A DNA stretch of 64,000 bases from Anaerosolibacter sp. (GTDB taxonomy: Bacteria; Bacillota; Clostridia; Peptostreptococcales; Thermotaleaceae), in assembly GCF_029240175.1 (NCBI RefSeq), contig NZ_JARBTM010000013.1:1-64000 (forward strand), written 5' to 3'. The notes under the pieces were generated by a model that worked only from the letters and a program-made list of their open reading frames with translations, searched no databases and was not told the origin of the DNA. How positions within the stretch are numbered: the stretch's first letter is position 1; the number at the start of each line of letters is the position of its first letter. Shown here one piece after another: positions 25,976 through 34,219 of this stretch. The position numbers and the translations under genes are program-made.

Positions 25976-27571
25976 CTATCGTATAGGTTTATATCTACCA
26001 ATAATCTTCTCTGCTGCTTTGATACCATCTACTGCAGCCGACACAATGCCGCCGGCATACCCCCCGCCTTCACCCACAGGATACAGTCCCTTTACGGTTA
26101 GGCTTTCCATGGTTTCCTCATCCCTCTCGATACGAATAGGTGCTGAGCTCCTTGTTTCTACACCCGTCATCAGCGCATCTTCCATAGCAAATCCCTTTAA
26201 CTTCCGATCTAACGCTGGCAAGGCTTCTCTCATGGCCTCAATCACGAAATCCGGTAGACACCTGCTTAAGTCCGTTGGAATTACGCCAGGAAGATAAGAC
26301 GGCTTTACATGACCGATCTCAGTAGATGGTCTATTGCTTAAAAAATCTCCCACCCGCTGACAAGGGGCATGATAGTCCTTTCCTCCCAATACAAAGGCTG
26401 CCTTCTCCCATTTCCTTTGGAAGTCCACACCTGCCAAGGGATGATCTCCACCAAAATCCTCCGTGTTTACCTGTACCAGCAAGGCACTATTGGCATTTTC
26501 CTGATCCCGGGCGTATTCACTCATTCCATTGGTGACCACGGTATTCTCCTCCGACGCTGCTGCCACCACCATACCCCCTGGACACATACAAAAGGTATAT
26601 ACTGCCCTTCCATTCTTTGCTTGGTAGGTCAATCGATAATCGGCAGCACCCAGCCTAGGATGTTCTGCAAAAGCCTTGTACTGGGATTGATTGATAATCC
26701 CTTGGGGATGCTCGATTCGAACCCCAATAGAGAACGGCTTCTGCCGAATTTTTACGCCCGATGTATAAAGCATTTCATAGGTATCCCGTGCGCTATGGCC
26801 TATGGCAAGAATCACCTCATTGGTTTCTATCCGTTCTGTGTCATTGACCTCAACACCTGTAATTCTTCCATTTTCTATGTAAAGATTGGTGACCTTACTG
26901 CCAAACTGTACCTCTCCGCCCAGTTCAATGATCTTATTCCTTATGTTTCGTACCACCGTCTTTAGTATATCTGTGCCGATATGGGGCTTATAGGAATATA
27001 GGATTTCCTCAGGCGATCTGGCATCTACTAACTCCTCCAATACCTTCCTTACACGAATGTCCTTGATGCGGGTAGTCAGCTTTCCATCAGAAAAGGTTCC
27101 TGCACCCCCTTCTCCAAATTGGACATTGGATTCAGCATTTAGTTCTTTTCCCTGCCAAAAAGTTTTTACATCTTCTGTCCGGGTATCTACGTCCTGTCCC
27201 CGCTCTAATAAAATTGGTTTGTATCCCCTTTGAGCCAATATCAATCCTGCAAACAAGCCTGCGGGCCCTGTACCGATCACCACTGGCCTATAATTTAACA
27301 TCTGCTCCCCATGGGGAATATCCTTATATCGAAAATCTGGGGTCTTGGTAACATCTCGATGCTTTTCTAATATTTTTCCTTCATTCCTCACTGCCACATC
27401 CACAGTATACACAAGATTGATTTGATCCCGTTTCCTCGCATCAATGGATTCCCGGTAAATTTGATAATGTAAAATTTCTTCTGTCTTTATTCGCAACTTC
27501 TTACTGATTTTCTCAGATATTTTTTCTATATTTTCATCCAAGGAAAGCTTAATCTCATTTATGCGTATCAT
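25976..27571 (-). CDS. FAD-dependent dehydrogenase (COG2509 type)
   Basis: 531-residue flavoprotein. A helical N-terminal part (about 1-90) precedes the Rossmann FAD site (VIGTGPAGLFAGLIL) near residue 98. The middle holds NVQFGEGGAGTFSDGKL, and the C-terminal LYPVGEGGGYAGGIVSAAVDGIKAA closes the FAD fold. CMCPGG in the middle is a conserved family feature. The reaction is unknown. It stands alone, flanked on both sides by related palindromic repeats. Confidence 0.85.
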   Translation of the reverse strand: MIRINEIKLSLDENIEKISEKISKKLRIKTEEILHYQIYRESIDARKRDQINLVYTVDVAVRNEGKILEKHRDVTKTPDFRYKDIPHGEQMLNYRPVVIGTGPAGLFAGLILAQRGYKPILLERGQDVDTRTEDVKTFWQGKELNAESNVQFGEGGAGTFSDGKLTTRIKDIRVRKVLEELVDARSPEEILYSYKPHIGTDILKTVVRNIRNKIIELGGEVQFGSKVTNLYIENGRITGVEVNDTERIETNEVILAIGHSARDTYEMLYTSGVKIRQKPFSIGVRIEHPQGIINQSQYKAFAEHPRLGAADYRLTYQAKNGRAVYTFCMCPGGMVVAAASEENTVVTNGMSEYARDQENANSALLVQVNTEDFGGDHPLAGVDFQRKWEKAAFVLGGKDYHAPCQRVGDFLSNRPSTEIGHVKPSYLPGVIPTDLSRCLPDFVIEAMREALPALDRKLKGFAMEDALMTGVETRSSAPIRIERDEETMESLTVKGLYPVGEGGGYAGGIVSAAVDGIKAAEKIIGRYKPIR

Positions 27572-27639
27572 CTATATTCATCCTTTCCATCTATCTCCAA
27601 GATATTATACCACACCTATCAACCAAATATAATTGGTAT

Positions 27640-27765
27640 GGTATTGGTAGGGGTGATTCACGAATCACCCACAGGCCCTAGAGAACAATCTGCTTGTCAG
27701 CGCTTGTAGGGAATGGCACCCCTAACGGAACGGCACGGTGGCACGTTCCCTACGATTTTACTGCA
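27640..27765. repeat. Palindromic intergenic repeat, copy B
   Basis: Contains GTAGGGGTGATTCACGAATCACCC and a second palindrome, GTAGGGAATGGCAC ... GTGGCACGTTCCCTACGATTTTA. The outer motifs GTAGGG and CCCTACGATTTT match the ends of copy A near 25840-25920. No coding capacity. Confidence 0.5.
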
Positions 27766-27781
27766 TTTTTAGATATAAACC

Positions 27782-27955
27782 AAGAACAAAAGCATTTCAT
27801 GCTCTAAAAACTAAGGAAATGCTTTTGTTCTTTCACAGGGAACTAATAGTTCCCTATGACGCTTCGCTGTAACCCTCCAATTTTTAGACATAAAGGGGCG
27901 AACCCCTTTAAAAATCCCCGATGTTAAGGAAATTGAAGAGCATAATTTCCTTAAC
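27782..27955. repeat. Cluster of four hairpins
   Basis: In order: a 17-pair stem (27782-27832), AGGGAAC/GTTCCCT (27837-27855), TAAAGGGG-CGAA-CCCCTTTA (27891-27910) and GTTAAGGAAATT/AATTTCCTTAAC (27923-27955). The second hairpin is followed by TATGACGCTTCGC. The same order and core recur at 59797-59914. No ORF. Confidence 0.6.
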
Positions 27956-27988
27956 AAAAATAAAAAACTCGAGCACATACTCGAGTTT
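27953..27988 (-). terminator. Terminator of the TPM/LemA genes
   Basis: Minus-strand stem AAACTCGAG/CTCGAGTTT with a six-base loop, followed by TTTATTTTTG. Confidence 0.85.
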
Positions 27989-27998
27989 CCCTTTCTTA

Positions 27999-28802
27999 TT
28001 AAAAACCTCTACTTCCGCCACCACCGCCGGATCTTCCTCCGCCGCCGGAACTTCCTCCACCGAAGCCACCGCCACCACCTCGACCTCCGCGGCCTCCATA
28101 CAAGAAACCTCTCAGCAATAATCCTAAGAAAAAGCCTCCTAGGAAACGGTAATCCAACCACAGTAATAGTAAAACAAAGAAGATTCCTAAGCCTTTAAAT
28201 ATAGTGGGCACAGTTACCACATTGTTTTGATCTGTTCTACTGGGTGATCTTTGAATGTTAATATTGGCTTGATCCCCCAAAATTCTATTGTCATCGTAGT
28301 TATATTCCTGATTCACCTCTTGGGCAATCAGGTAAAAAGCCTTTGTTAATCCTTCTGAGTAATTCCCTGCCGATAAATCCCCAGTAACCGTATCAAGGAT
28401 TTCTCCTACCGTTCCATCGGGAATAGCACCCTCTAATCCATATCCTACTTCAATTCTTACCCTGCGCTCTTCGAGGCCTAGAAGCAGCAAGACACCATTG
28501 TCATATTGACGATTACCGATCTTCCATTCCTCAAAAAGCCTCACTCCATAGGAGTCCACATCAAGGCCTCCAAAATTTTGAACCGTCACCACCACGATCT
28601 GGGGTTTTTCCTCTGTCTTTTCATAATTTCGATTGGTATTGATCATCAGACTTTCTGCTTCGCTAGATAGCAATCCTGCAAAATCCCCTACATAAAACTC
28701 GTTGGTAGGCACTGGCATTGCCACGTCAGCAGATCCTATGGATATACTTCCTAGAACAAACAATAAAACCATACTCCAAAGGAGCAGCTTATTCTTTTTC
28801 AA
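27999..28802 (-). CDS. TPM domain protein with glycine-rich tail (YgcG family)
   Basis: 267 residues. The N-terminal signal peptide (about 1-25) ends near IGSADVA. A TPM_phosphatase domain follows (about 38-165) with FAGLLSSEAESL and VRIEVGYGLEGAIPD. A membrane segment lies near 200-230, and the tail is almost all Gly, Ser, Arg and Phe. The start is TTG, well placed after GGAGGGGG. TPM proteins are membrane-anchored, surface-facing modules often paired with LemA, as here. Exact role unknown. Confidence 0.85.
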   Translation of the reverse strand: MKKNKLLLWSMVLLFVLGSISIGSADVAMPVPTNEFYVGDFAGLLSSEAESLMINTNRNYEKTEEKPQIVVVTVQNFGGLDVDSYGVRLFEEWKIGNRQYDNGVLLLLGLEERRVRIEVGYGLEGAIPDGTVGEILDTVTGDLSAGNYSEGLTKAFYLIAQEVNQEYNYDDNRILGDQANINIQRSPSRTDQNNVVTVPTIFKGLGIFFVLLLLWLDYRFLGGFFLGLLLRGFLYGGRGGRGGGGGFGGGSSGGGGRSGGGGGSRGF

Positions 28803-28890
28803 AGTATTCCCCCTCCCTTCATTGGTTTCTACTTATCAATATATAATCTAAGGGAGACAAAAGCCTCCCCCTAGGATAAATCATATGCTG

Positions 28891-29454
28891 CTAGAATTGC
28901 ACCTTTGGTGCATTTTCTGCCCCCGCGGTTGCCTCGAAATATGGTTTCGCATCAAATCCCATGGCACCAGCTATGATGTTTCTTGGAAATCGTTTAATCC
29001 CTTTGTTATAGTCACTAACCACGGTGTTATAACGATCTCTCTCCACAGAGATTCGGTTCTCCGTACCAGCCAACTCATCCATAAGGCGGGTTACATTTTC
29101 AGCAGATCGCAGCTGGGGATAGTTCTCCATGACCACCAATAACCTTCCCAATGCACCCTCTAACTGGTTGGATGCCTCTACGCGCTCTTCCGTGGTTTGT
29201 GCGCCCGCCATCCTAGATCTAGCATCGGCAATCCTTCCAAAGACCTCTTGTTCTTGATTCATGATACCCTTTACAGATTCTACCAGGTTCGGAATCAAGT
29301 CAAACCGCCGCTGCAGCTTACTTTCTACCATCGCCCATTGGGCATCTACATTTTCGTTCATGGTGACCAAGCTATTGTACGTACCTATCAAGGGTAGTAC
29401 AATCAATGCAATGGCAATCACCACACCAATCACAATCTTTAATGAAGTTTTCAA
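28891..29454 (-). CDS. LemA family protein
   Basis: 187 residues from a TTG at 29454, which has GGAGGG six bases upstream. It has an N-terminal membrane anchor (about 5-25), then the LemA helical domain. NSLVTMNENVDAQWAMVESKLQRRFDLIPNLVESVKG is the hallmark region, described here by its ends only: NSLV near 27 and LIPNLVE near 55. The C-terminus FDAKPYFEA is also typical. It sits between two TPM genes, a pairing seen in many bacteria. Function is membrane-associated and poorly defined. Confidence 0.9.
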   Translation of the reverse strand: MKTSLKIVIGVVIAIALIVLPLIGTYNSLVTMNENVDAQWAMVESKLQRRFDLIPNLVESVKGIMNQEQEVFGRIADARSRMAGAQTTEERVEASNQLEGALGRLLVVMENYPQLRSAENVTRLMDELAGTENRISVERDRYNTVVSDYNKGIKRFPRNIIAGAMGFDAKPYFEATAGAENAPKVQF

Positions 29455-29651
29455 TCTTATCCCTCCAATATTCAAACCACTTTATATTTTCAATTTATGC
29501 CAAATGGAATATTTCTATTCTTCAAGATATTTCCTTTTTCTCCAACTTCCTTGTCACCAATTGTATATAGGACCAGGGTAAATATTCCAAAGAATATCCA
29601 CCCTAACTATACACTTTTAAAAAATGTTCCTTATTTCTATCTCAAGTAATG

Positions 29652-30596
29652 CTACACCAATTTTTCTCCACAGTTAGAACAAAACTTGCCTTCACCTGTT
29701 TTGGCTCCGCAATTTGGGCAAAAGTTAGGGATTTTTTGGGAAGTTGTTTTTTGCCCCTGATCCATTTCTTTCATCATTTCTTTGGCTATGTTCATTCCCA
29801 TCATCATACCTGCCATATCAGAGGCCGCGCCTCCCCCTTTTACTTTTCCAGATGCGATACCATCCACCATTTCTACCTGTTGGTATTTCCCTAAATCTCC
29901 TATCATACTGTGGGAAGCCGTTTTTGTTATCATTTTCTGTATTTCTTCAGGGTAATTAAAACTAATAATATTAAAACCAGTAACCGTAATACCGTCTCCA
30001 AGGATGCTCATATCTAAATCTTCCTTTATTCCTTTGGCAATATCAAAGGCATTGGCTTGAAGGTTAAACATATCTTTCCCTTCTTTACTAATCCATTTCA
30101 TTAATAGCTGATCCAAAATAGATACAATCCTTAGCTTTACGTCTTCTACAAAATAGGCTTCCTTTACGCCAGCAATTTTATCTATTAAGGCTATGTAATC
30201 ATTTACTTTCACATTAAAAGTTCCGTTAGCCCTAATGGGAATGCCTCCTGGTAGTTGTGGGTGGGGCATGTGAATTGCATTTTTAGTGCCCCATTTTATG
30301 GTAAATTCCTTGGTGTTTACAAACAATACTTCTGCCCGCATTCCACTGTTGAACCCAAATTTAAAACCCTTTAGTGTAGATAGAAATGGAATGATTTGAG
30401 ATTCGATATCATAATCTCCCTCATCTTTGAATATCCCTTCAATCCTGCCAGCATTTAAAAAGATAGCATCTTGCCCTGGCCGAATGATTAGCCTGCTTCC
30501 TTTTTTAATCTCTTTATTACTCCACTTCCAGAAAATCATATCATCTCTAAATTCTTCCCACTCAACTACATCAGCAAACTGCCTTCCAAAAATCAT
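29652..30596 (-). CDS. SPFH domain protein with C-terminal zinc ribbon (YdjI-like)
   Basis: 314 residues. The N-terminal part (about 1-200) is an SPFH/band-7-like domain as in B. subtilis YdjI. A Gly/Met-rich linker (SDMAGMMMGMNIA) follows, then a zinc ribbon with CPNC and CSNC pairs in the last 25 residues. B. subtilis YdjG, YdjH and YdjI work with PspA at stressed membranes, and the same four-gene order occurs here. Confidence 0.88.
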   Translation of the reverse strand: MIFGRQFADVVEWEEFRDDMIFWKWSNKEIKKGSRLIIRPGQDAIFLNAGRIEGIFKDEGDYDIESQIIPFLSTLKGFKFGFNSGMRAEVLFVNTKEFTIKWGTKNAIHMPHPQLPGGIPIRANGTFNVKVNDYIALIDKIAGVKEAYFVEDVKLRIVSILDQLLMKWISKEGKDMFNLQANAFDIAKGIKEDLDMSILGDGITVTGFNIISFNYPEEIQKMITKTASHSMIGDLGKYQQVEMVDGIASGKVKGGGAASDMAGMMMGMNIAKEMMKEMDQGQKTTSQKIPNFCPNCGAKTGEGKFCSNCGEKLV

Positions 30597-30626
30597 ATAG
30601 ATCCTTCCTTTCCTCTGCCTATGATA

Positions 30627-31421
30627 TTAAAAACTTCCTCTGCTTCCACTATGGGAGTGTCCACCCCCAGAAACACCGCCACCAAAGCTGCCTCCGCCGC
30701 CGTTATTCTTATTCGATGGTTTTCTCCGTTTTGTAATGTCTGTTCTTACAAACATATCTCTGCGATCAGTAATCTTTGAATGACTGGCATCCAAATAAGT
30801 AGCTCCACCAGCGGTAGTCCTGCCACCAGAATTGTAAGCCATAGCCATAACACTAACACTGGCAATAATAACAGAAGTTAGTATTTGAAACCATGCTTTA
30901 AATAATATAATTTCTGGATTTACTCCTGGTCTTATGCCCATATATTGATAGGATAGTTTTATAAAAGAATGGAACGCTTCATAATAGTTTCCATCTGATA
31001 AATCTGGCGTTATTTTACGCCGAATCAAATCACATCTACTATCGTCTAAATACTCCTCTCCTTTATAAAAGCCTGCTACATATACTTCCCGATGCTCCAT
31101 GTCAATGGTCAAAATCGCTGTATTTCCATGGGGCTTATCGAAACCTAATCCATTTTCATCATAAAAGTCTTCCATATACTGAACAACATCTTTACCTTGG
31201 GTATCCCTGGTTGTTAATATAATAATATCTACTTGCCTTTTTTGACTATATTCGTTTGATATGTCTTCCAGTTCTGCAATTTCACTGGCTGTCAAAAGTC
31301 CAGCAAAATCATAGACCTTCTGATGCATATTCTCCACAGCTGCCACTGGCTGCATTGCAATAACAATAAAAAACAGCAGCAGAATCATCGAAAGTTTCTT
31401 TACCCTCAATTGAGTTTTCAC
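30627..31421 (-). CDS. TPM domain membrane protein (YdjH-like)
   Basis: 264 residues from a GTG at 31421 that overlaps the preceding stop by one base and has AGGAGG nine bases upstream. A signal-type hydrophobic segment lies at about 12-28, a TPM domain at about 35-165 (YDFAGLLTASEIAEL), a membrane segment near 180-205, and a Gly/Ser-rich end. It is the second TPM protein of the block and corresponds to YdjH by position. Confidence 0.85.
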   Translation of the reverse strand: MKTQLRVKKLSMILLLFFIVIAMQPVAAVENMHQKVYDFAGLLTASEIAELEDISNEYSQKRQVDIIILTTRDTQGKDVVQYMEDFYDENGLGFDKPHGNTAILTIDMEHREVYVAGFYKGEEYLDDSRCDLIRRKITPDLSDGNYYEAFHSFIKLSYQYMGIRPGVNPEIILFKAWFQILTSVIIASVSVMAMAYNSGGRTTAGGATYLDASHSKITDRRDMFVRTDITKRRKPSNKNNGGGGSFGGGVSGGGHSHSGSRGSF

Positions 31422-32446
31422 TAAAAGCCACCTCCTATAATCCATGCTGCTGATTTCAGTAGGACAAATGTGCCACTGGCAATGGCTGCAAACCAGGCAG
31501 CTACTTTACCATAGCTAATTGGAGGTTTCCCTACGATTTTTCCTGTTTGACCATTCATTGCAAAAATATGCTCTGATTTATTATAGTCATAACACACCAT
31601 CCATACGGGGAACAATGTATAATAGGCTTTCTCTTGCTGGGTATCAATTTGTTTCCTCTTAAATGCCGTTGTACTATATCCAGAGATGGTACTATTGATA
31701 TAGGACTCTACATATTGGTCTATTCTCGCTTTAACTCTTGAAAACAGCTGCTTATCATCATAATTATATTTTTCTGCAATATACCCTGCTAAATAGGGAG
31801 TATTAAAATCCTTTAAATGACTATAGTCATAGGGCTCTAGTTTATCCATTAGCTTATCATTCATTTTCTCAGAAGCATCTACCGGTACCTTTACATAAGA
31901 AAGATCCACACTTCGGTGTACATCATAGTAGCTGGTTTCGGTATAATTATATTCTCCTCTGTCATAGCTTCTTACATTCGTACAAATTGCGTCCACATGC
32001 CCTTTACTGTTTAAATCATATAACCAAAAAGGTACATAAATTCCCGTTATGCTTTTTACTCGATCTGCTGTCATAAATCCTTTCGGTGTCAAAAGTCCAT
32101 TCTTACACCAAGTTTTAAATGCTTTCATTGCCTTTTCCTTACTTATTGTAAAAGGAATCACTTTTGCAGGAGCCATATTACCAGACAACCGGTCCACTAA
32201 TACAACACCTGCACTACAAAAACTACAAGTGGTCGCAGTCGTATCCTGATCCGTCAAAATAACTGCACCACAGTTTTTACAATGATACTCTACAGCTTCT
32301 CCTTCAGCAAATGCATTGAATATAAATTCCTTTGGAAAATCTTCTACATGGTCTTTTCTCCCACAGCTATCACAAGATAACTTTCCCGATTCACTATCGA
32401 AACGCATATCCGCACCACAATCCGGGCACTTGTAATGGATTACCAT
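31421..32446 (-). CDS. Zinc-ribbon membrane protein (YdjG-like)
   Basis: 341 residues from the ATG at 32446 (MVIHYKCPDCG), which follows GGGAGG. Two zinc-ribbon modules lie at the N-terminus: CPDC and CDSC (about 6-28), CKNC and CSFC (about 56-80). A central domain lies at about 95-290, and a hydrophobic segment occurs near 315-335. It corresponds to B. subtilis YdjG, which with YdjH recruits PspA and YdjI to the membrane. Confidence 0.85.
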   Translation of the reverse strand: MVIHYKCPDCGADMRFDSESGKLSCDSCGRKDHVEDFPKEFIFNAFAEGEAVEYHCKNCGAVILTDQDTTATTCSFCSAGVVLVDRLSGNMAPAKVIPFTISKEKAMKAFKTWCKNGLLTPKGFMTADRVKSITGIYVPFWLYDLNSKGHVDAICTNVRSYDRGEYNYTETSYYDVHRSVDLSYVKVPVDASEKMNDKLMDKLEPYDYSHLKDFNTPYLAGYIAEKYNYDDKQLFSRVKARIDQYVESYINSTISGYSTTAFKRKQIDTQQEKAYYTLFPVWMVCYDYNKSEHIFAMNGQTGKIVGKPPISYGKVAAWFAAIASGTFVLLKSAAWIIGGGF

Positions 32447-32493
32447 TCTTCCTACCTCCCACCTAGATAAAGGGCTAATTCTATATATCATAA

Positions 32494-32518
32494 AAGCTGT
32501 AGTTTACAGCTACAGCTT
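32494..32518 (-). terminator. Hairpin between pspA and the YdjG-like gene
   Basis: Minus-strand stem AAGCTGTAG/CTACAGCTT followed by a short TTTTAT. It is likely a partial terminator that gives more PspA than downstream products. Confidence 0.45.
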
Positions 32519-32532
32519 CTTTTGTATAAAGA

Positions 32533-33207
32533 CTACTTGTTTTTCAAACTTGCCTTTAAGGCTTCTAACTCACTGTCTACGTCCGAGTTATTGTCATATT
32601 TTGCCGCTAGATCTTTTAGATCATCCTTTGGTTCAGCATTTAATGCGGCCATGGCATTCGCCTTATCCAGTGCTTGATTCGCCTTCTCTTCCATTCTATC
32701 AAAAGCTGAGATAGAGTTATTCGCACTATTTACAGAAGAGCTTATTCTATTTATTCTTTCCTGGGTTTTTGCAACCGCTAACTTTCCTTTAATCATATCC
32801 TTGCGAGATTCAAGTTCTTGAATATCGGCAACCAGCTTATCATGCATTTCTCTCATTTTACCAGCATTTGAGGCTGCTAAATCATAGGCTTCCTTCAGCC
32901 CTTTTTCTTTTCCTGCTAGAACAGATTTTCTTTCTAAAAACGTTCTAGCATCCTCATCATTATTTGCTTCTAAAGCTTTAATAGCATAATTTTGCATTTT
33001 GTTTATCTCTGCTGTGAGTTCATCCAATGCTCTTTTCGCTCGTTGTTCTTCTGCCATAATGGCAGCTGTTTCCGATTTTACCTTGCCTAGATCACTATTG
33101 AGATTTCTTAAGCATTGGTCTATCATCTTTTCAGGATCTTCCACTTTATCTAATAATGCATTTATGTTGCTTGCCATAATATCTCTGAACCTTGTCAAAA
33201 TAGCCAT
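32533..33207 (-). CDS. pspA: PspA/IM30 family phage-shock protein
   Basis: 224 residues of continuous amphipathic helix and coiled coil, the ESCRT-III-like PspA/Vipp1 fold. It starts AILTRFRDIMASNINALLDKVEDPEKMIDQ, identified here by the ends AILTRF and DPEKMI. It protects stressed membranes by forming a peripheral scaffold. It is the first gene of the pspA-ydjG-ydjH-ydjI-like order. No sigma-W-type promoter was recognisable upstream. Confidence 0.93.
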   Translation of the reverse strand: MAILTRFRDIMASNINALLDKVEDPEKMIDQCLRNLNSDLGKVKSETAAIMAEEQRAKRALDELTAEINKMQNYAIKALEANNDEDARTFLERKSVLAGKEKGLKEAYDLAASNAGKMREMHDKLVADIQELESRKDMIKGKLAVAKTQERINRISSSVNSANNSISAFDRMEEKANQALDKANAMAALNAEPKDDLKDLAAKYDNNSDVDSELEALKASLKNK

Positions 33208-33410
33208 AACCTACCTCCTCTATTTTAGAATATCTTTTAAAACTCTTTATGGAAAAAATATATCATAATATCATCATCATTACAATTATCTTGGAAATAT
33301 ATTCCTTGCCCTCCAATTTAATTGCTCCACATCAGTATCCTTTGTGCATATTATCAAAGACCTGTTGAAACAATAAATGTATATCAATATAAAGGAGAGA
33401 ATCCATAAAT

Positions 33411-33971
33411 ATGATTACTTTAGATATGGTCGCCCCTTCTTTTCAAGCCGATGCCTTGATCAATAACACCAATCAGCAGATTAGCCTTCAAACGTATCAA
33501 GGGCAATGGCTCTTTCTGTTCTTCTATGGCAGTGATTTTACCTTCGTATGACCTACAGAATTGGCAGCAGTTGCTGATCATTACCAAGAGATTCGAAGTC
33601 TTAACGCAGAAATATTGGGAATTAGCACCGATAGTATCTATGCCCATAAGGTTTTTCATGAAACATCTCCCCATGCATCCAAGGTTCAGTTCCCCCTTGT
33701 AGCGGACAGAACTTTGAGCATTTCAAGATCATATGGTGTATTAGACGAGCAGAGCGCAGCTTCTTATCGCGCAACTTTCATCATTGATCCCACTGGAAAA
33801 ATAAAAATGTGGCAGATTTATCCTTTCGAAGTAGGTAGGAATATAGAGGAAATGCTGCGGACTTTAAAAGCACTGCAATATAGTGAAAAAACAGATGAAG
33901 GCACTCCAGCTGGCTGGCAGCCCGGTGAAAAAGGCATCAAAGCAGACTTTCAAATGGCTGGAAAAATATAA
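33411..33971 (+). CDS. AhpC-like selenoperoxiredoxin with an in-frame UGA
   Basis: 186 residues with TGA at 33549-33551 as codon 47. The context is GSDFTFV-U-PTELAAV, where U replaces the peroxidatic Cys of AhpC/2-Cys peroxiredoxins (DFTFVCPTE). The frame continues through FIIDPTGKIKMW and ends like AhpC, but the resolving-Cys motif CPAGW reads TPAGWQPGEKG, so the resolving Cys is Thr. The whole protein has no Cys. It must be recycled by an external thiol or selenol partner. AAAGGAGA lies a rather long 14 bases before the ATG. Confidence 0.85.
33565..33576 (+). promoter_or_regulatory. Candidate SECIS hairpin of the selenoperoxiredoxin
   Basis: CAGC-AGTT-GCTG, a four-pair stem with a tetraloop containing GU, starting 14 bases after the UGA. 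The position suits a bacterial SECIS but the stem is short, so support is modest. Confidence 0.35.
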
Positions 33972-33999
33972 ACAAAACATAAACAAGGAGATGATTTTT

Positions 34000-34182
34000 A
34001 TGATTTTAGACAGAGCCCAAGAAATTTTGAATGCCAAAGAAACAATTCCTGTCGTTCACAAGGGTACACCTATTTGGATTGAAAGGGTAAATTCAAAGGA
34101 CAACACAGTTCTTGTGACTGGAGAAACAGGACAATACACTGTAAATGTAACGGAGTTAGTCGAACAAGAGGTTTATCAATAA
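34000..34182 (+). CDS. sspH: H-type small acid-soluble spore protein
   Basis: 60-residue SASP of the H family. It starts MILDRAQEILNAKETIPVV and contains GTPIWIERV, matching the SspH pattern. Such proteins are made in the forespore and bind spore DNA or core components. The ATG at 34000 has AAGGAG nine bases upstream; an earlier in-frame ATG abuts the ribosome binding site. It lies 28 bases after the selenoperoxiredoxin gene, suggesting co-transcription. Confidence 0.88.
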   Translation: MILDRAQEILNAKETIPVVHKGTPIWIERVNSKDNTVLVTGETGQYTVNVTELVEQEVYQ

Positions 34183-34219
34183 AAGCTATGGCGGGTGTAT
34201 TCACCTCGCCATAGCTTTT
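34181..34219. terminator. Bidirectional terminator between sspH and larB
   Basis: AAAAGCTATGGCG/CGCCATAGCTTTT palindrome. Both converging stop codons lie at its edges, and each strand ends in T-rich sequence. Confidence 0.85.

Noticed and set aside
27782-27955. Hairpin cluster as a CRISPR array
   Set aside because: The stems differ from each other; there are no identical repeats with regular spacers.
33420-33674. ORF on the minus strand across the peroxiredoxin start
   Set aside because: Shadow of the selenoprotein frame; no family similarity.
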